From: Ruegeria lacuscaerulensis
GTDB lineage: Bacteria > Pseudomonadota > Alphaproteobacteria > Rhodobacterales > Rhodobacteraceae
Length of the DNA: 64,000 nucleotides
NCBI RefSeq assembly: GCF_013033355.1
Contig: NZ_WQDY01000003.1
Coordinates: 372,001-436,000, forward strand
Direction: 5' to 3'
Position numbers and translations under genes: made by a program. Shown one piece after another: positions 8,852 through 17,485 of the stretch; the stretch's first letter is position 1, and every line of letters starts with the position of its first letter. A model generated the notes under the pieces. It made no database searches. It was not told where the DNA came from and saw only the letters and a program-made list of their open reading frames with translations.

Positions 8852-8960
8852 GACCGCGCGTATAGGCGGGGAAACCCGCCGAGGCAAGACAAAGGGGGTG
8901 GTTCGAATCGAGTACCTATGGCAATAGGAACATATAGTGAACAAATAATGGAGAGTATCA

Positions 8961-9323
8961 ATGAATTTGAACGAAATCGCCGCCGAACTGGTCGCAGGCT
9001 GCCGCGAGGACCGCGCCAAGGAAAATCTTGAAAAGCTCTATGCTGAAGATGCCGTCTCGGTCGAGGCGCAGGATTTCATGGATATGGGTCGCGAAACCCA
9101 TGGCCGGGATGCAATCCGCGGCAAGCATGAATGGTGGGAAGGCGCGCATGAGGTCTCGGGCGCATCGGTGAGTGATCCGATGCCACATGGTGAGGACCGC
9201 TTTGCCGTGATCTTTGAAGTGCAAGGCAAGGTGAAGGAAACTGGCGAAGTCTTTGATATGAAAGAAGTTGGTGTCTATCACGTCGCAAATGGCAAGATCG
9301 TTCGGGAAGAGTTCTTTTACTGA
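8961..9323 (+). CDS. NTF2/SnoaL-like domain protein
   Basis: A 120-residue single-domain protein. The pattern of a helical start, EKLYAEDAVSVEA, GRDAIRGKHEWWEG and a C-terminal run of strands (VGVYHVANGKIVREEFFY) fits the NTF2-like/SnoaL cone-shaped fold, found in small enzymes and binding proteins. A GGAGAG-type ribosome binding site precedes the ATG. Divergent from prfC; function unknown. A second NTF2-like gene occurs at 49460-49855. Confidence 0.75.
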   Translation: MNLNEIAAELVAGCREDRAKENLEKLYAEDAVSVEAQDFMDMGRETHGRDAIRGKHEWWEGAHEVSGASVSDPMPHGEDRFAVIFEVQGKVKETGEVFDMKEVGVYHVANGKIVREEFFY

Positions 9324-9393
9324 TCTCTAACGACTGGTTTTCCCCATCGGGCCAGTGCTAGACATGTGGGCAACAACAGATGGGGAGGATCAA

Positions 9394-10173
9394 ATGGATC
9401 TGGGTATCAAAGGAAAACGCGCGCTGGTCTGTGCCAGCAGCAAGGGTTTGGGTCTGGGCTGTGCCGAAGCTTTGGCCGAGGCCGGTGTCAATCTGGTCAT
9501 GAACGCCCGCGGAGCCGAGGCGCTTGAGGCCGAGGCCGCGCGCTTGCGGGACACCTATGGCGTTGATGTTCAGACGGTGGCCTGCGACGTGACCTCGATC
9601 GAGGGGCAGGCGCAGGTGACCGACGCCGCACAGGGTGTTGATATCCTTGTGACAAATGCGGGTGGGCCGCCTCCGGGCATGTGGTCGGATTGGGAGCGTG
9701 AGGATTTCATCAAGGCCCTCGACGCCAACATGCTGACGCCGATTGCCTTCATGAAGGTACTGCTGCCGGGAATGATGGACAAGGGTTGGGGTCGTGTGGT
9801 GAATATCACCTCGCAATCGGTGCGCGCACCGATCGCTGTGCTGGGGCTGTCGAACGCGGCGCGGACTGGGTTGACCGGCTACGTCGCGGGAACCGCGCGG
9901 CAGGTAGCTCCGCAAGGGGTGACAATCAACAATCTGCTGCCGGGTATCCACGCCACCGACCGCGCGGAGTCCCTAGATAGTGCAGTTTCGCTGCAGAAAA
10001 ACATATCGATGGAAGACGCCCGTGCCGAACGTGCCGCCACAATCCCGGCGCGCCGATATGGCACACGGCAGGAATTCGGGGCCGCATGCGCCTTTCTGTG
10101 TTCGCAACATGCGGGCTTTATCGTGGGCCAGAACATCCTCTTGGACGGCGGCGGAACTAACTTGACGATGTAG
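9394..10173 (+). CDS. Atypical SDR-family oxidoreductase
   Basis: A 259-residue Rossmann protein starting MDLGIKGKRALV, chosen because GGGGAGG lies 7 bases before this ATG. The nucleotide motif is CASSKGLGLG rather than the usual TGxxxGxG, and VTNAGGPPPG follows the NAG position. The active-site Ser region is present (ITSQS), but where YxxxK is expected the protein reads LSNAAR, so both catalytic Tyr and Lys appear to be missing. This resembles the BKR-like SDR subgroup noted for lacking a full catalytic tetrad. It may bind ligand without the standard chemistry. Three bases separate it from the AlkC-like gene. Confidence 0.8.
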   Translation: MDLGIKGKRALVCASSKGLGLGCAEALAEAGVNLVMNARGAEALEAEAARLRDTYGVDVQTVACDVTSIEGQAQVTDAAQGVDILVTNAGGPPPGMWSDWEREDFIKALDANMLTPIAFMKVLLPGMMDKGWGRVVNITSQSVRAPIAVLGLSNAARTGLTGYVAGTARQVAPQGVTINNLLPGIHATDRAESLDSAVSLQKNISMEDARAERAATIPARRYGTRQEFGAACAFLCSQHAGFIVGQNILLDGGGTNLTM

Positions 10174-10176
10174 GCG

Positions 10177-11286
10177 ATGGCGCAAAACTTTTCACTGAAA
10201 GACCAGCTGTTTAATGCAGAAAAGACCCGCTATCTGGCGGGGCTTTTTTCGGCAGCCGACCCCGCTTTCGAGGCAGAGGCGTTCGAGGAGCAGGTCATGT
10301 CCCGCCTGCTGGATCTGGAATTGAAAGAGCGCATGGCGTGGATAGCCGACTGCCTGCAACAGGCTTTCCCCGGCGCGCTGCCGGACATTGCGCCCACGCT
10401 GCTGCGAGCATTGCCGCCACCGCTGGACCCGACCAAAACGGATGATGATTTCGGCGATTTCATCTTTGCGCCTTTGGGTGATTGGGTTGTGGCCGTTGGT
10501 CTCGACCATCCCGATCTGGCGCTGGACGTGCTTGAGGAGCTGACGCAGAGATTCTCGATGGAATGGGCCATTCGCCCGTTCCTGAACACCCATCAAAACA
10601 AGGTGTTGGAGCGGATGCGGGCTTGGTGCGCGCATGACAGCTATCACGTACGGCGTCTGGTCAGCGAAGGCACCCGCCCGCGTTTGCCATGGGGGCAGGC
10701 GGTGGGCCTGGAACTGACCGACCCGTTGCCTTTGTTGGATCGGCTGCACAGCGATCCGACGCGATATGTGACGCGGTCTGTGGCGAACCATCTAAACGAC
10801 GTCACTAAGAAAGACCCCGATCTGGTGCTGGACCGTCTGCAGCAATGGCGCGAGGGCGGGCAGGACGCAGATGAGTTGCGCTGGATGACCAGTCACACCC
10901 TGCGTGGATTGGTGAAAGCGGGACATCCCGGCGCGATGAAGATGCTGGGCTACGATCCTGACGCGGCGATTTCGGCCTATATTCAGGTGCAAGGCGATGC
11001 CCGGATCGGGGGTGCGCTGAATTTCGATGTGGCGCTCAGTGGTGCCGGAGACCAGCCCATTCTCGTGGATTATATCATTCACTTTCAACGCCCTGGCGGT
11101 AAAACCTCGGCCAAGGTGCACAAGTTGAAACAGACCGCGCTGCGGGATGGTGCGCTGACGCTAAGCAAGACCCACAAGCTCAAGGGCAATGCGACCACGT
11201 TCAAACTGGTGCCAGGCCCACACCGGCTGGAGGTTCAGGTGAACGGGCAGGTGCGCGCTGCCGTGGATTTCTACCTGCTCGGGTAA
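10177..11286 (+). CDS. AlkC-like DNA alkylation repair protein
   Basis: A 369-residue protein. Roughly residues 1-260 are alpha-helical repeats with the look of AlkC/AlkD HEAT-like DNA glycosylases (YHVRRLVSEGTRPRLPWG, then YVTRSVANHLNDVTKKDPDLV, then WMTSHTLRGLVKAGHPGAMKML). Residues from about 265 to the end are strand-rich and look like an immunoglobulin-like C-terminal domain, as described for AlkC. Such enzymes remove 3-methyladenine-type lesions without flipping the base. The gene follows an SDR by three bases, an odd pairing. Family call from pattern; activity not shown by sequence alone. Confidence 0.75.
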   Translation: MAQNFSLKDQLFNAEKTRYLAGLFSAADPAFEAEAFEEQVMSRLLDLELKERMAWIADCLQQAFPGALPDIAPTLLRALPPPLDPTKTDDDFGDFIFAPLGDWVVAVGLDHPDLALDVLEELTQRFSMEWAIRPFLNTHQNKVLERMRAWCAHDSYHVRRLVSEGTRPRLPWGQAVGLELTDPLPLLDRLHSDPTRYVTRSVANHLNDVTKKDPDLVLDRLQQWREGGQDADELRWMTSHTLRGLVKAGHPGAMKMLGYDPDAAISAYIQVQGDARIGGALNFDVALSGAGDQPILVDYIIHFQRPGGKTSAKVHKLKQTALRDGALTLSKTHKLKGNATTFKLVPGPHRLEVQVNGQVRAAVDFYLLG

Positions 11287-11300
11287 CGCTTTTGTAAAAT

Positions 11301-11312
11301 CGCACATGTGCG
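11301..11312. promoter_or_regulatory. Perfect 12-nt palindrome upstream of ArsM-like gene
   Basis: CGCACATGTGCG is a perfect palindrome 62 bases before the ATG of the methyltransferase gene. With one bulged base the dyad extends outward to AATC/GGATT. A TAAAAT hexamer that could serve as a -10 box lies immediately before it, so a bound repressor would cover the likely transcription start. Candidate operator only. Confidence 0.4.
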
Positions 11313-11373
11313 GATTGCGCCACGGCCCTTGCTGCATTAGCTGATCCCCTACCAGACACAAGGGATACCTTCG

Positions 11374-12432
11374 ATGAAGCATGAATCGGTGCAGAACTAT
11401 TACGGTGACGTCCTTCAAAGTAGCGCGGATTTGCAGACCAATGCCTGCTGCACGCCCGATGACATGCCGGATCATGTAAAGAAAATTCTCTCAAAAATTC
11501 ATGATGATGTGCTGACGCGTTACTATGGCTGCGGTCTAATTGCACCGCTGGATCTGGAAGGGATGAGCATCCTTGATCTGGGCTGTGGTGCCGGGCGCGA
11601 CGTCTATGCGCTGTCGGCGATGGTCGGCGAAAATGGCCGCGTGGTCGGCGTGGACATGACGCCCGAACAGTTGGATGTGGCCCGCGCTCATCAAGAATAC
11701 CACGCGCAGGCGCTCGGCCATGGTGCGTCAAATGTGGAATTCCACCACGGCTATATCGAAAAGCTGGACGAGCTGGACCTTGAGCCCGGTTCCTTCGACA
11801 TCATCGTTTCGAACTGCGTGATCAATCTGGCCACCGATAAAGAGGCCGTTCTGCGCGGCGCGCACCGTCTGCTGAAAGATGGCGGCGAGATGTATTTCTC
11901 GGACGTCTATGCTGACCGCCGCATCCCCGCCGCAATGGCCGAGGATGAGGTTTTGTATGGGGAGTGCCTGTCGGGCGCGCTTTACTGGAATGATTTCCTG
12001 TCGATCTCGCGCAAGGCCGGGTTTGCCGATCCACGCCGAGTGACGCATCGCCCGCTGACCATCGAAAACCCGGTGCTGGAAGAGCGCGTTGCGCCCTTGA
12101 GCTTCCTGTCGGCCACGTATCGTCTGTTCAAACTTCCCGAGCTGGAACCAGCTTGCGAGGATTACGGCCAAGCGGTGATCTACAAAGGCACGATCCCCCA
12201 TGCGCCGCATCTGTTCGAGCTGGACGACCATCACGCGATTGAGGCGGGCAAGGTTTTTCCGGTCTGTGGCAACACCTGGATGATGCTGAAAGACACGCGA
12301 TTTGCGCGCCATTTCGAGTTTATTGGCGATTTCTCAACCCATTACGGCATTTTCGAAGGCTGCGGTGGCGAAAGTCCGTTCGAAGCCACGGGTACAAGCA
12401 CTGGTGAGGCCGCCTCGGGCGGTTGCTGCTGA
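11374..12432 (+). CDS. arsM: ArsM-like arsenite S-adenosylmethionine methyltransferase
   Basis: A 352-residue class I methyltransferase. The SAM motif is LDLGCGAGRD (68-77), followed by VVGVDMTPEQLDVAR. Cysteines sit where arsenic methyltransferases carry them: C25/C26 (NACC) or C53 near the N-terminus, C148 (SNCVINL) and C188 (GECLSGALY). The C-terminus ends GGCC, another possible metal-binding tail. ArsM methylates As(III) to volatile or exported species. No arsR, arsB or arsC is visible nearby, so arsenic is inferred from motifs alone; a related methyltransferase with another thiophilic substrate is possible. A hairpin follows the stop. Confidence 0.75.
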   Translation: MKHESVQNYYGDVLQSSADLQTNACCTPDDMPDHVKKILSKIHDDVLTRYYGCGLIAPLDLEGMSILDLGCGAGRDVYALSAMVGENGRVVGVDMTPEQLDVARAHQEYHAQALGHGASNVEFHHGYIEKLDELDLEPGSFDIIVSNCVINLATDKEAVLRGAHRLLKDGGEMYFSDVYADRRIPAAMAEDEVLYGECLSGALYWNDFLSISRKAGFADPRRVTHRPLTIENPVLEERVAPLSFLSATYRLFKLPELEPACEDYGQAVIYKGTIPHAPHLFELDDHHAIEAGKVFPVCGNTWMMLKDTRFARHFEFIGDFSTHYGIFEGCGGESPFEATGTSTGEAASGGCC

Positions 12433-12448
12433 TCGCTTGCGCCTGACG

Positions 12449-12469
12449 GGCGGGGTTGCTATCCCCGCC
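12449..12469 (+). terminator. Hairpin after ArsM-like gene
   Basis: GGCGGGG and CCCCGCC form a perfect 7-bp stem around a 7-base loop, 17 bases after the methyltransferase stop. There is no T tract, so it may only slow or stabilise transcript ends ahead of the ABC ATPase gene. Confidence 0.4.
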
Positions 12470-12512
12470 TAAGCCCGATGGAAATGATCGGGAAAGGCTA
12501 CGGGGTCCTTCG

Positions 12513-13598
12513 GTGAAAGTGAATTCTACTCCTCCACGTCTGGAAATCCGCAATCTGGTCGCCCGGTACGAAGGGCGTGTGGTGGTGGATGACGTGTCGC
12601 TAAGTGTTCAGGCGGGGCAGGTGACGTGTCTGCTAGGGCCGTCTGGCTGCGGCAAGTCGACCACGCTGCGTATGATCGCCGGGGTCGAGATGCAGGAGTC
12701 CGGCCAGATTTATGTGGATGGCAAGCTGATCTGCGACACGGTGTTTCGTGTCCCGCCCGAGCGGCGAGAGATTGGGCTAATGTTTCAGGACTTTGCCCTG
12801 TTTCCCCATCTAAGCGTGGCCGACAACGTGGCTTTTGGTCTGAAGGGCCACAAGGACGAAAAACGCGCGCGGGTCGAGGAGCTGCTGACGAAGGTTGATC
12901 TGATGCGCTTCGTCGACAGCTATCCGCATCATCTGTCGGGCGGCGAACAACAGCGGGTCGCACTGGCGCGGGCTTTGGCGCCGCGTCCCCGGATCATGTT
13001 GATGGACGAACCGTTCTCGGGGTTGGATAACCGTTTGCGCGACGGTATCCGGGATGAGACGCTGGCGATCCTCAAAGAAGAAGACGCCGCCGTGGTTCTG
13101 GTCACGCATGAGCCCGAAGAGGCGATGCGCATGGCCGATGAGATTGCCCTGATGCGGCGTGGTAAGATCGTGCAGCAGGGCGCGCCCTATAATGTATATA
13201 CCCGGCCTGCGGACAAAGCGGCGGTGGCATTCTTTAGTGATGTCAATGTGTTGAGGGCGCAAGTTAATGGGGCCCTGGCGGAAACCCCATTCGGGCAGTT
13301 TCTTGCGCCGGGCGTACCTGACGGCACGGACGTTGAGATCGTCTTCCGACCGCAGCATGTCAAACTGGATTTCGACCGTAACGGCAAAGGGCCGCTGCCC
13401 ACGCCGACCGATGGCGTGGCCGCGCGTGGCGTTGTCCAGCGGGCGCGCTTTCTGGGTAATGAAAGCCTGGTCGAATTTCGCATGGACTATGACGGTTCAA
13501 TCCTGAAAGCCACTGTGCCGAACGTCTTTGTTCCGCAGCCGGGGCGTGTCATGTGGCTGACCATTCGCCGCGACCGTTGCTTTGTTTTCCCCGAATAA
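12513..13598 (+). CDS. ABC transporter ATP-binding protein (FbpC/PotA-like)
   Basis: About 361 residues. Walker A is GPSGCGKST, the Q-loop is MFQDFALFPH, the signature is LSGGEQQRVALARAL, Walker B is IMLMDEPFSGLD, and the switch His is in VTHEPEEAMR. A C-terminal TOBE-like extension (about residues 235-361) is typical of importer ATPases for iron(III), polyamines or similar ligands. The GTG at 12513 was chosen because it gives a normal short lead; an in-frame TTG at 12456 lies within the hairpin. No permease or binding-protein gene is adjacent, so it is an orphan ATPase here and the substrate is open. Confidence 0.85.
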   Translation: MKVNSTPPRLEIRNLVARYEGRVVVDDVSLSVQAGQVTCLLGPSGCGKSTTLRMIAGVEMQESGQIYVDGKLICDTVFRVPPERREIGLMFQDFALFPHLSVADNVAFGLKGHKDEKRARVEELLTKVDLMRFVDSYPHHLSGGEQQRVALARALAPRPRIMLMDEPFSGLDNRLRDGIRDETLAILKEEDAAVVLVTHEPEEAMRMADEIALMRRGKIVQQGAPYNVYTRPADKAAVAFFSDVNVLRAQVNGALAETPFGQFLAPGVPDGTDVEIVFRPQHVKLDFDRNGKGPLPTPTDGVAARGVVQRARFLGNESLVEFRMDYDGSILKATVPNVFVPQPGRVMWLTIRRDRCFVFPE

Positions 13599-13719
13599 TT
13601 CCTGACGTGGCAATTTAGACCCAGCTGATGCGTGAAAGCCGCAGTTTGCGTGTGCGCGTCGCTTGCCGAGGCGCGGGGCCGGGTCTATCAAGGGAAAAAC
13701 GCAGGGATGGATGGGGCAT

Positions 13720-14502
13720 ATGCGTATTCTTCTAACCAATGATGATGGCATCAATGCACCGGGTCTCATCGCTCTTGAGGCGATTGCCGCCGAGCTTGCC
13801 GGGCCGGACGGAGAGATTTGGGTCGTTGCGCCCGCGTTCGAGCAATCCGGCGTCGGACATTGCATCAGTTACACGCACCCGATGATGGTCGCTAAACTGG
13901 GTGAACGCCGATACGCCGCCGAGGGCTCGCCCGCTGATTGCGTGCTGGCTGGTTTGCATGACGTGATGAAGGATGCGCCGCCTGATCTGGTGTTGTCAGG
14001 GGTAAACCGGGGCAACAACTCGGCTGAAAACACGCTGTATTCCGGGACGATCGGTGGCGCGATGGAGGCCGCTTTGCAGGGTGTCCCTGCGATTGCCTTG
14101 TCGCAATACTTTGGCCCGCGCAATTTGGGGCTGGATGACCCATTCGAGGCCGCAACGCGGTTTGGGGCCGATCTGGTGCGCAAAATCTTGGATGCGACGC
14201 CAGCCGAGCAGGGCGATTATCGTCTGTTCTACAGCGTAAATTTCCCGCCCGTTCCCGCCGACGAGGTTCTGGGCACTCGCGTGGCGGCCCAAGGATATCG
14301 CCGTGACACACATTTCTCTGTCGAGCCGCACAGCTCGCCATCGGGGCGGCGGTTCTTGTGGATCAAGGGCGGGTATCAGCACAACCCGACCGCGCCGGGG
14401 ACGGATGCGGCAGTCAATCTGGCGGGTTATATTTCGGTCACACCGATGCGGGCGGATTTGACAGCGCATGACACGCTTGAGGCACTAAAGACAATCGAAT
14501 GA
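13720..14502 (+). CDS. surE: 5'/3'-nucleotidase SurE
   Basis: A 260-residue SurE phosphatase starting [10 protein letters not shown]; the N-terminal DD pair and the downstream Ser and Asn ([10 protein letters not shown]) bind the catalytic divalent metal. SurE dephosphorylates nucleoside 5' and 3' monophosphates. The ATG at 13720 was chosen over the open frame upstream because the family starts directly with this strand and GGATGGATGGGG precedes it. It overlaps pcm by ATGA, giving the classical surE-pcm-nlpD order. Confidence 0.95.
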   Translation: MRILLTNDDGINAPGLIALEAIAAELAGPDGEIWVVAPAFEQSGVGHCISYTHPMMVAKLGERRYAAEGSPADCVLAGLHDVMKDAPPDLVLSGVNRGNNSAENTLYSGTIGGAMEAALQGVPAIALSQYFGPRNLGLDDPFEAATRFGADLVRKILDATPAEQGDYRLFYSVNFPPVPADEVLGTRVAAQGYRRDTHFSVEPHSSPSGRRFLWIKGGYQHNPTAPGTDAAVNLAGYISVTPMRADLTAHDTLEALKTIE

Positions 14503-15149
14503 CCGGGTTGAGTGCAGAAACAAAGATGCAGTTCCTTTTTGCCCTGCGCTCTCGCGGGGTGACGGATGCGCGCGTATTGGCAGCGATGGAGCAGATTGAT
14601 CGCGGCAAGTTCGTCAAGGGTTTGTTCGCGGACCGAGCGTATGAGGACACGCCGCTGCCGATTGCTTGTGGCCAGACGATCAGTCAGCCTTCGGTCGTGG
14701 GACTTATGACTCAGGCGCTGGATGTGCGACCTCGGGATACGGTGCTCGAAATTGGGACCGGGTCCGGATATCAGGCGGCTGTCCTGTCTAAACTGGCACG
14801 CCGGGTCTACACGGTCGAGCGACATAAGCGGCTGGTGCGCGAAACCGGCGACCTGTTCCGCGAGTTGGGCCTGACCAATGTGACAGCGATGCTGACCGAT
14901 GGATCATTCGGTTTGCCTGAACAGGCTCCGTTTGATCGTATCATTGTGACTGCGGCGGCCGAGGACCCGCCAGGGCCGCTCTTGGCGCAGCTCAAAATCG
15001 GCGGTATCATGGTTTTGCCGGTCGGGCAGTCGGATACGGTTCAAACATTGATCCGGGTTCGGCGAACGGAAACCGGCCTGGACTATGATGAATTATTGCC
15101 CGTTCGGTTTGTTCCCCTGCTTGAGGGATTGGGCAAAGACGAGGCGTAG
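14499..15149 (+). CDS. pcm: Protein-L-isoaspartate O-methyltransferase
   Basis: A 216-residue SAM-dependent repair enzyme that methylates isoaspartyl residues in aged proteins. Family motifs are clear: [16 protein letters not shown] near residue 60, the SAM motif [15 protein letters not shown], and [14 protein letters not shown] later. It starts inside the surE stop (ATGA), so the two are coupled, and nlpD follows 63 bases on. Length is normal for the family. Confidence 0.95.
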   Translation: MTGLSAETKMQFLFALRSRGVTDARVLAAMEQIDRGKFVKGLFADRAYEDTPLPIACGQTISQPSVVGLMTQALDVRPRDTVLEIGTGSGYQAAVLSKLARRVYTVERHKRLVRETGDLFRELGLTNVTAMLTDGSFGLPEQAPFDRIIVTAAAEDPPGPLLAQLKIGGIMVLPVGQSDTVQTLIRVRRTETGLDYDELLPVRFVPLLEGLGKDEA

Positions 15150-15212
15150 AGGCTTTTTGAAAACCCACCGGAACCCCGATCAACAGGGGCAGGTGATGAG
15201 GACAGAAAAAAG

Positions 15213-16376
15213 ATGAGAGCAGTTTCCAAATCAGCGATGATGCGCTGCGCGACCGGAATGGTTGCGCTGGCCGTATTAGCCGGGTGCGAAGGCCCGCTTG
15301 ACTATGATCTTCGCGGTCAGATCGGAGGGTTTTCCACCACGGATGCGGCCCAGACGGCCACCACGAACCGCCCGCCGCCGGATGCGCGCGGCGTGATTAC
15401 CTATCCGACTTATCAAGTTGCCGTTGCGCGCCGGGGTGACAAGGTCAGTGACATCGCAGCGCGGGTGGGTTTGCCCGAAGCAGAGCTGGCCACGTTCAAC
15501 GGCCTCAAACCCACTGATACGTTGCGGGACGGTGAAGTAATCGCTCTGCCGCGCACGGTCAGTTCGGCAAGCTCGGTCGATATTGCGACAATCGCAGGGA
15601 CCGCCATCGATGAGGCACCAGCGGATGGTTCGGTCCGCACGTCGACCTTGGCGCCTGCGCAGCCCACCGCGACACCAGCACCTCCTGCTGCGCCGTCAGG
15701 ACCCGAACCCATCAGGCACAAGGTGAAACGCGGCGAGACTGCGTTCACGATCTCGCGCCTTTATGACGTGCCAGTGGACGCGCTGGCGGATTGGAATGGT
15801 CTGGATTCCGACTTTACGGTTCGGGAAGGTCAGTTCCTGTTGATCCCGATCAAGACGCAGTCCGCGCCGCAACAGGCCGCTGTGCCAGCAACCAATGTCA
15901 CGCAGCCGGGGCAAGGATCACCCACTCCAACGCCGCCAAGTGCGACTCAGCCTTTGCCAGACGAACAGGTCGCTGCACCGGTTCCTGCGCCGGATGTAAC
16001 GGCTGAGGCACCGACCAATCAGCGCAACTCGGCGCTGGGTTTGCCGGTGACCGGGACAATCATTCGTACCTATAAGAAAGGTCAGAACGAAGGCATCGAT
16101 ATCGCTGCTGCACCGGGCGCCGCCGTTAAGGCCGCCGAGGCCGGAACCGTGGCTGCAATCACCGCGGATGCCGATCAGGTGCCGATCATCGTGGTCAAGC
16201 ACAACAATGACCTTCTCACCGTGTATGCAAATGTCGAAGGCATAACAGTCAAAAAGGGCGATCGGGTGCGGCGAGGCGAGAGAATTGCAGCCCTAAGGGA
16301 TGGTGACAATGCCTATGTCCATTTCGAGGTTCGCAAAGGGTTCGAAGCGGTCGATCCAGAGCCGTTTTTGAAATAG
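15213..16376 (+). CDS. nlpD: LysM/M23 lipoprotein, NlpD-like, with degenerate active site
   Basis: A 387-residue lipoprotein. Signal peptide with lipobox LAGC (Cys25), a Pro/Thr-rich linker, two LysM peptidoglycan-binding modules (about 65-112 and 168-213), another linker, then an M23/LytM domain (about 274-386). The zinc ligands of active M23 peptidases are missing: the HxxxD site reads NEGID and the HxH site reads YVHFEVR, keeping one His. It is therefore likely a LytM factor that activates an amidase during cell division, as NlpD and EnvC do, not a hydrolase. Position after surE-pcm supports the name. Confidence 0.85.
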   Translation: MRAVSKSAMMRCATGMVALAVLAGCEGPLDYDLRGQIGGFSTTDAAQTATTNRPPPDARGVITYPTYQVAVARRGDKVSDIAARVGLPEAELATFNGLKPTDTLRDGEVIALPRTVSSASSVDIATIAGTAIDEAPADGSVRTSTLAPAQPTATPAPPAAPSGPEPIRHKVKRGETAFTISRLYDVPVDALADWNGLDSDFTVREGQFLLIPIKTQSAPQQAAVPATNVTQPGQGSPTPTPPSATQPLPDEQVAAPVPAPDVTAEAPTNQRNSALGLPVTGTIIRTYKKGQNEGIDIAAAPGAAVKAAEAGTVAAITADADQVPIIVVKHNNDLLTVYANVEGITVKKGDRVRRGERIAALRDGDNAYVHFEVRKGFEAVDPEPFLK

Positions 16377-16398
16377 AAAATGGCCCGGTCCGAGCCAT
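16371..16398 (-). terminator. Intrinsic terminator for the WYL regulator
   Basis: On the minus strand ATGGC and GCCAT pair (16380-16398), with further pairing inside (TCGG/CCGG), followed by TTTTCTATTT. It lies 40 bases beyond the stop of the leftward WYL gene and touches the end of nlpD. Good form for a rho-independent terminator. Confidence 0.65.
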
Positions 16399-16401
16399 GC
16401 T

Positions 16402-16426
16402 TCTGGCAGGGATATTCTCTGCCAGA
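16402..16426. terminator. Hairpin between convergent nlpD and WYL genes
   Basis: TCTGGCAG and CTGCCAGA form a perfect 8-bp stem with a 9-base loop. There is no T tract on either side. It sits between two convergent genes and could help end transcription from nlpD. Confidence 0.45.
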
Positions 16427-16437
16427 TGAAGGACGGA

Positions 16438-17109
16438 TCAGGTTTGCGGATCGAAGTCTCTGAGGCGTTTTCCGGGCTCATCTGTGAACAGTTCGGGCAG
16501 GGGGCGGATGGCTTCGATCAGGTCAATGCGGAAGACGCGGAAGCTGTCTCGCAGCTCACACCATGCGGTGAGTGTCCAGACGCGGCCCCAGTATTCCATA
16601 TGAAGCGGGCGGATCGTGCGCTCGGTCAGCACGCCGTCGATGCGGCGGTAGTTGAGGTGCAGTTTCTGGCGTGATTTGATGGCGGCGCGGATCGGGGCCA
16701 TATGCGCCAACCCACGCGCAGCATCGGCAAAGGGGTAGACGGCGAATTTCCAGGTATCTGCTTCGGCGACGACTTGCGTCGGCAGCACGGCGTCGATCTT
16801 GTCGGCCAGCGTCTCAGCGGCGGCTTTCAGCTCGGGGTCGGCGGCTTGGGCCACGATGGCCATGCCGAGGTTCAGCGCCTCAAGCTCGGCTGGGGTTAGG
16901 TTTACCGGGGGCAGGGTGATCTGTTCGCGCACCATGTAGCCGACGCCGCGCTCGCCCTCGACCGGGACGCCTGAAGCGACCAGCGTGTCCATGTCGCGAT
17001 AGATCGTGCGGACCGACACCTCGAGGCGGTCCGCGATGTCCTGCGCGCGGTGCAGTTTGCCATCGCGCAGGATTTGAATGATGTCAAACAGGCGATCCGT
17101 GCGGCGCAT
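16438..17109 (-). CDS. HTH/WYL-domain regulator (YafY family)
   Basis: A 223-residue regulator with an N-terminal winged helix (about 1-60, RAQDIADRLEVSVRTIYRDMDTL) and a C-terminal WYL domain (LHLNYRRIDGVLTERTIRPLHMEYWGRVWTLTAWCELR, about 150-190). WYL proteins sense small ligands or nucleic acid and control nearby genes. The ABM-type gene lies 21 bases upstream on the same strand, so the two form an operon. A perfect inverted repeat at 17486-17505 in front of the operon is the likely operator. Confidence 0.85.
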   Translation of the reverse strand: MRRTDRLFDIIQILRDGKLHRAQDIADRLEVSVRTIYRDMDTLVASGVPVEGERGVGYMVREQITLPPVNLTPAELEALNLGMAIVAQAADPELKAAAETLADKIDAVLPTQVVAEADTWKFAVYPFADAARGLAHMAPIRAAIKSRQKLHLNYRRIDGVLTERTIRPLHMEYWGRVWTLTAWCELRDSFRVFRIDLIEAIRPLPELFTDEPGKRLRDFDPQT

Positions 17110-17130
17110 GTCACGCCGTCCGGACCGCGT

Positions 17131-17436
17131 TTAAGCGGTCATGTTCCATAGCACTTTCTCGTGACGCATCTGGATGCTGTCGGGTTTGATCGCCGTCATC
17201 AAGGCAGCGGCGAAGTCTTGTTGTGGGAACTGCGCGGCGGCATTCTGTGCGGCTTTCATGTCAGTCCAGACGACGTAGTCGGTCCAGCGGCCATCCTCGC
17301 CTTGGCTCAGCTGTCGATGCGCAAAGCCGGGGGCCGCGCGCACGAAGGCTTCGGTGGATTGGCTGAGCTTCACGAACGCCTCGGGCGTGGTGCTGTCTGC
17401 GAGGGAAAAGGTGACGATTTCGGCAACATGGGTCAT
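17131..17436 (-). CDS. ABM-like dimeric alpha-beta barrel protein
   Basis: A 101-residue protein with an N-terminal strand (AEIVTFSLAD), a helix and the segment GRWTDYVVWTDMKAAQNAAAQF, matching the dimeric alpha-beta barrel fold of antibiotic-biosynthesis-monooxygenase-like proteins. Small enzymes or stress proteins of this fold often sit next to a regulator. The WYL regulator follows in the same operon. Chemical role unknown. Confidence 0.7.
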   Translation of the reverse strand: MTHVAEIVTFSLADSTTPEAFVKLSQSTEAFVRAAPGFAHRQLSQGEDGRWTDYVVWTDMKAAQNAAAQFPQQDFAAALMTAIKPDSIQMRHEKVLWNMTA

Positions 17437-17485
17437 TTCAATCTCCGTTGACCAGGTTTCGATGATCTCTTCCTAGTCACATGCA

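Noticed and set aside
8865-8880. GGCGGG-GAAA-CCCGCC hairpin upstream of prfC
   Set aside because: Clean stem, but no T tract and no known leader; too short to claim a function.
7841-9031. A 396-codon frame antisense to prfC
   Set aside because: Same reason; prfC on the other strand has every GTPase motif.
13616-13687. Long-range TAGACCC/GGGTCTA pairing upstream of surE
   Set aside because: Seven bases enclosing 58 without good inner pairing; expected by chance often enough.
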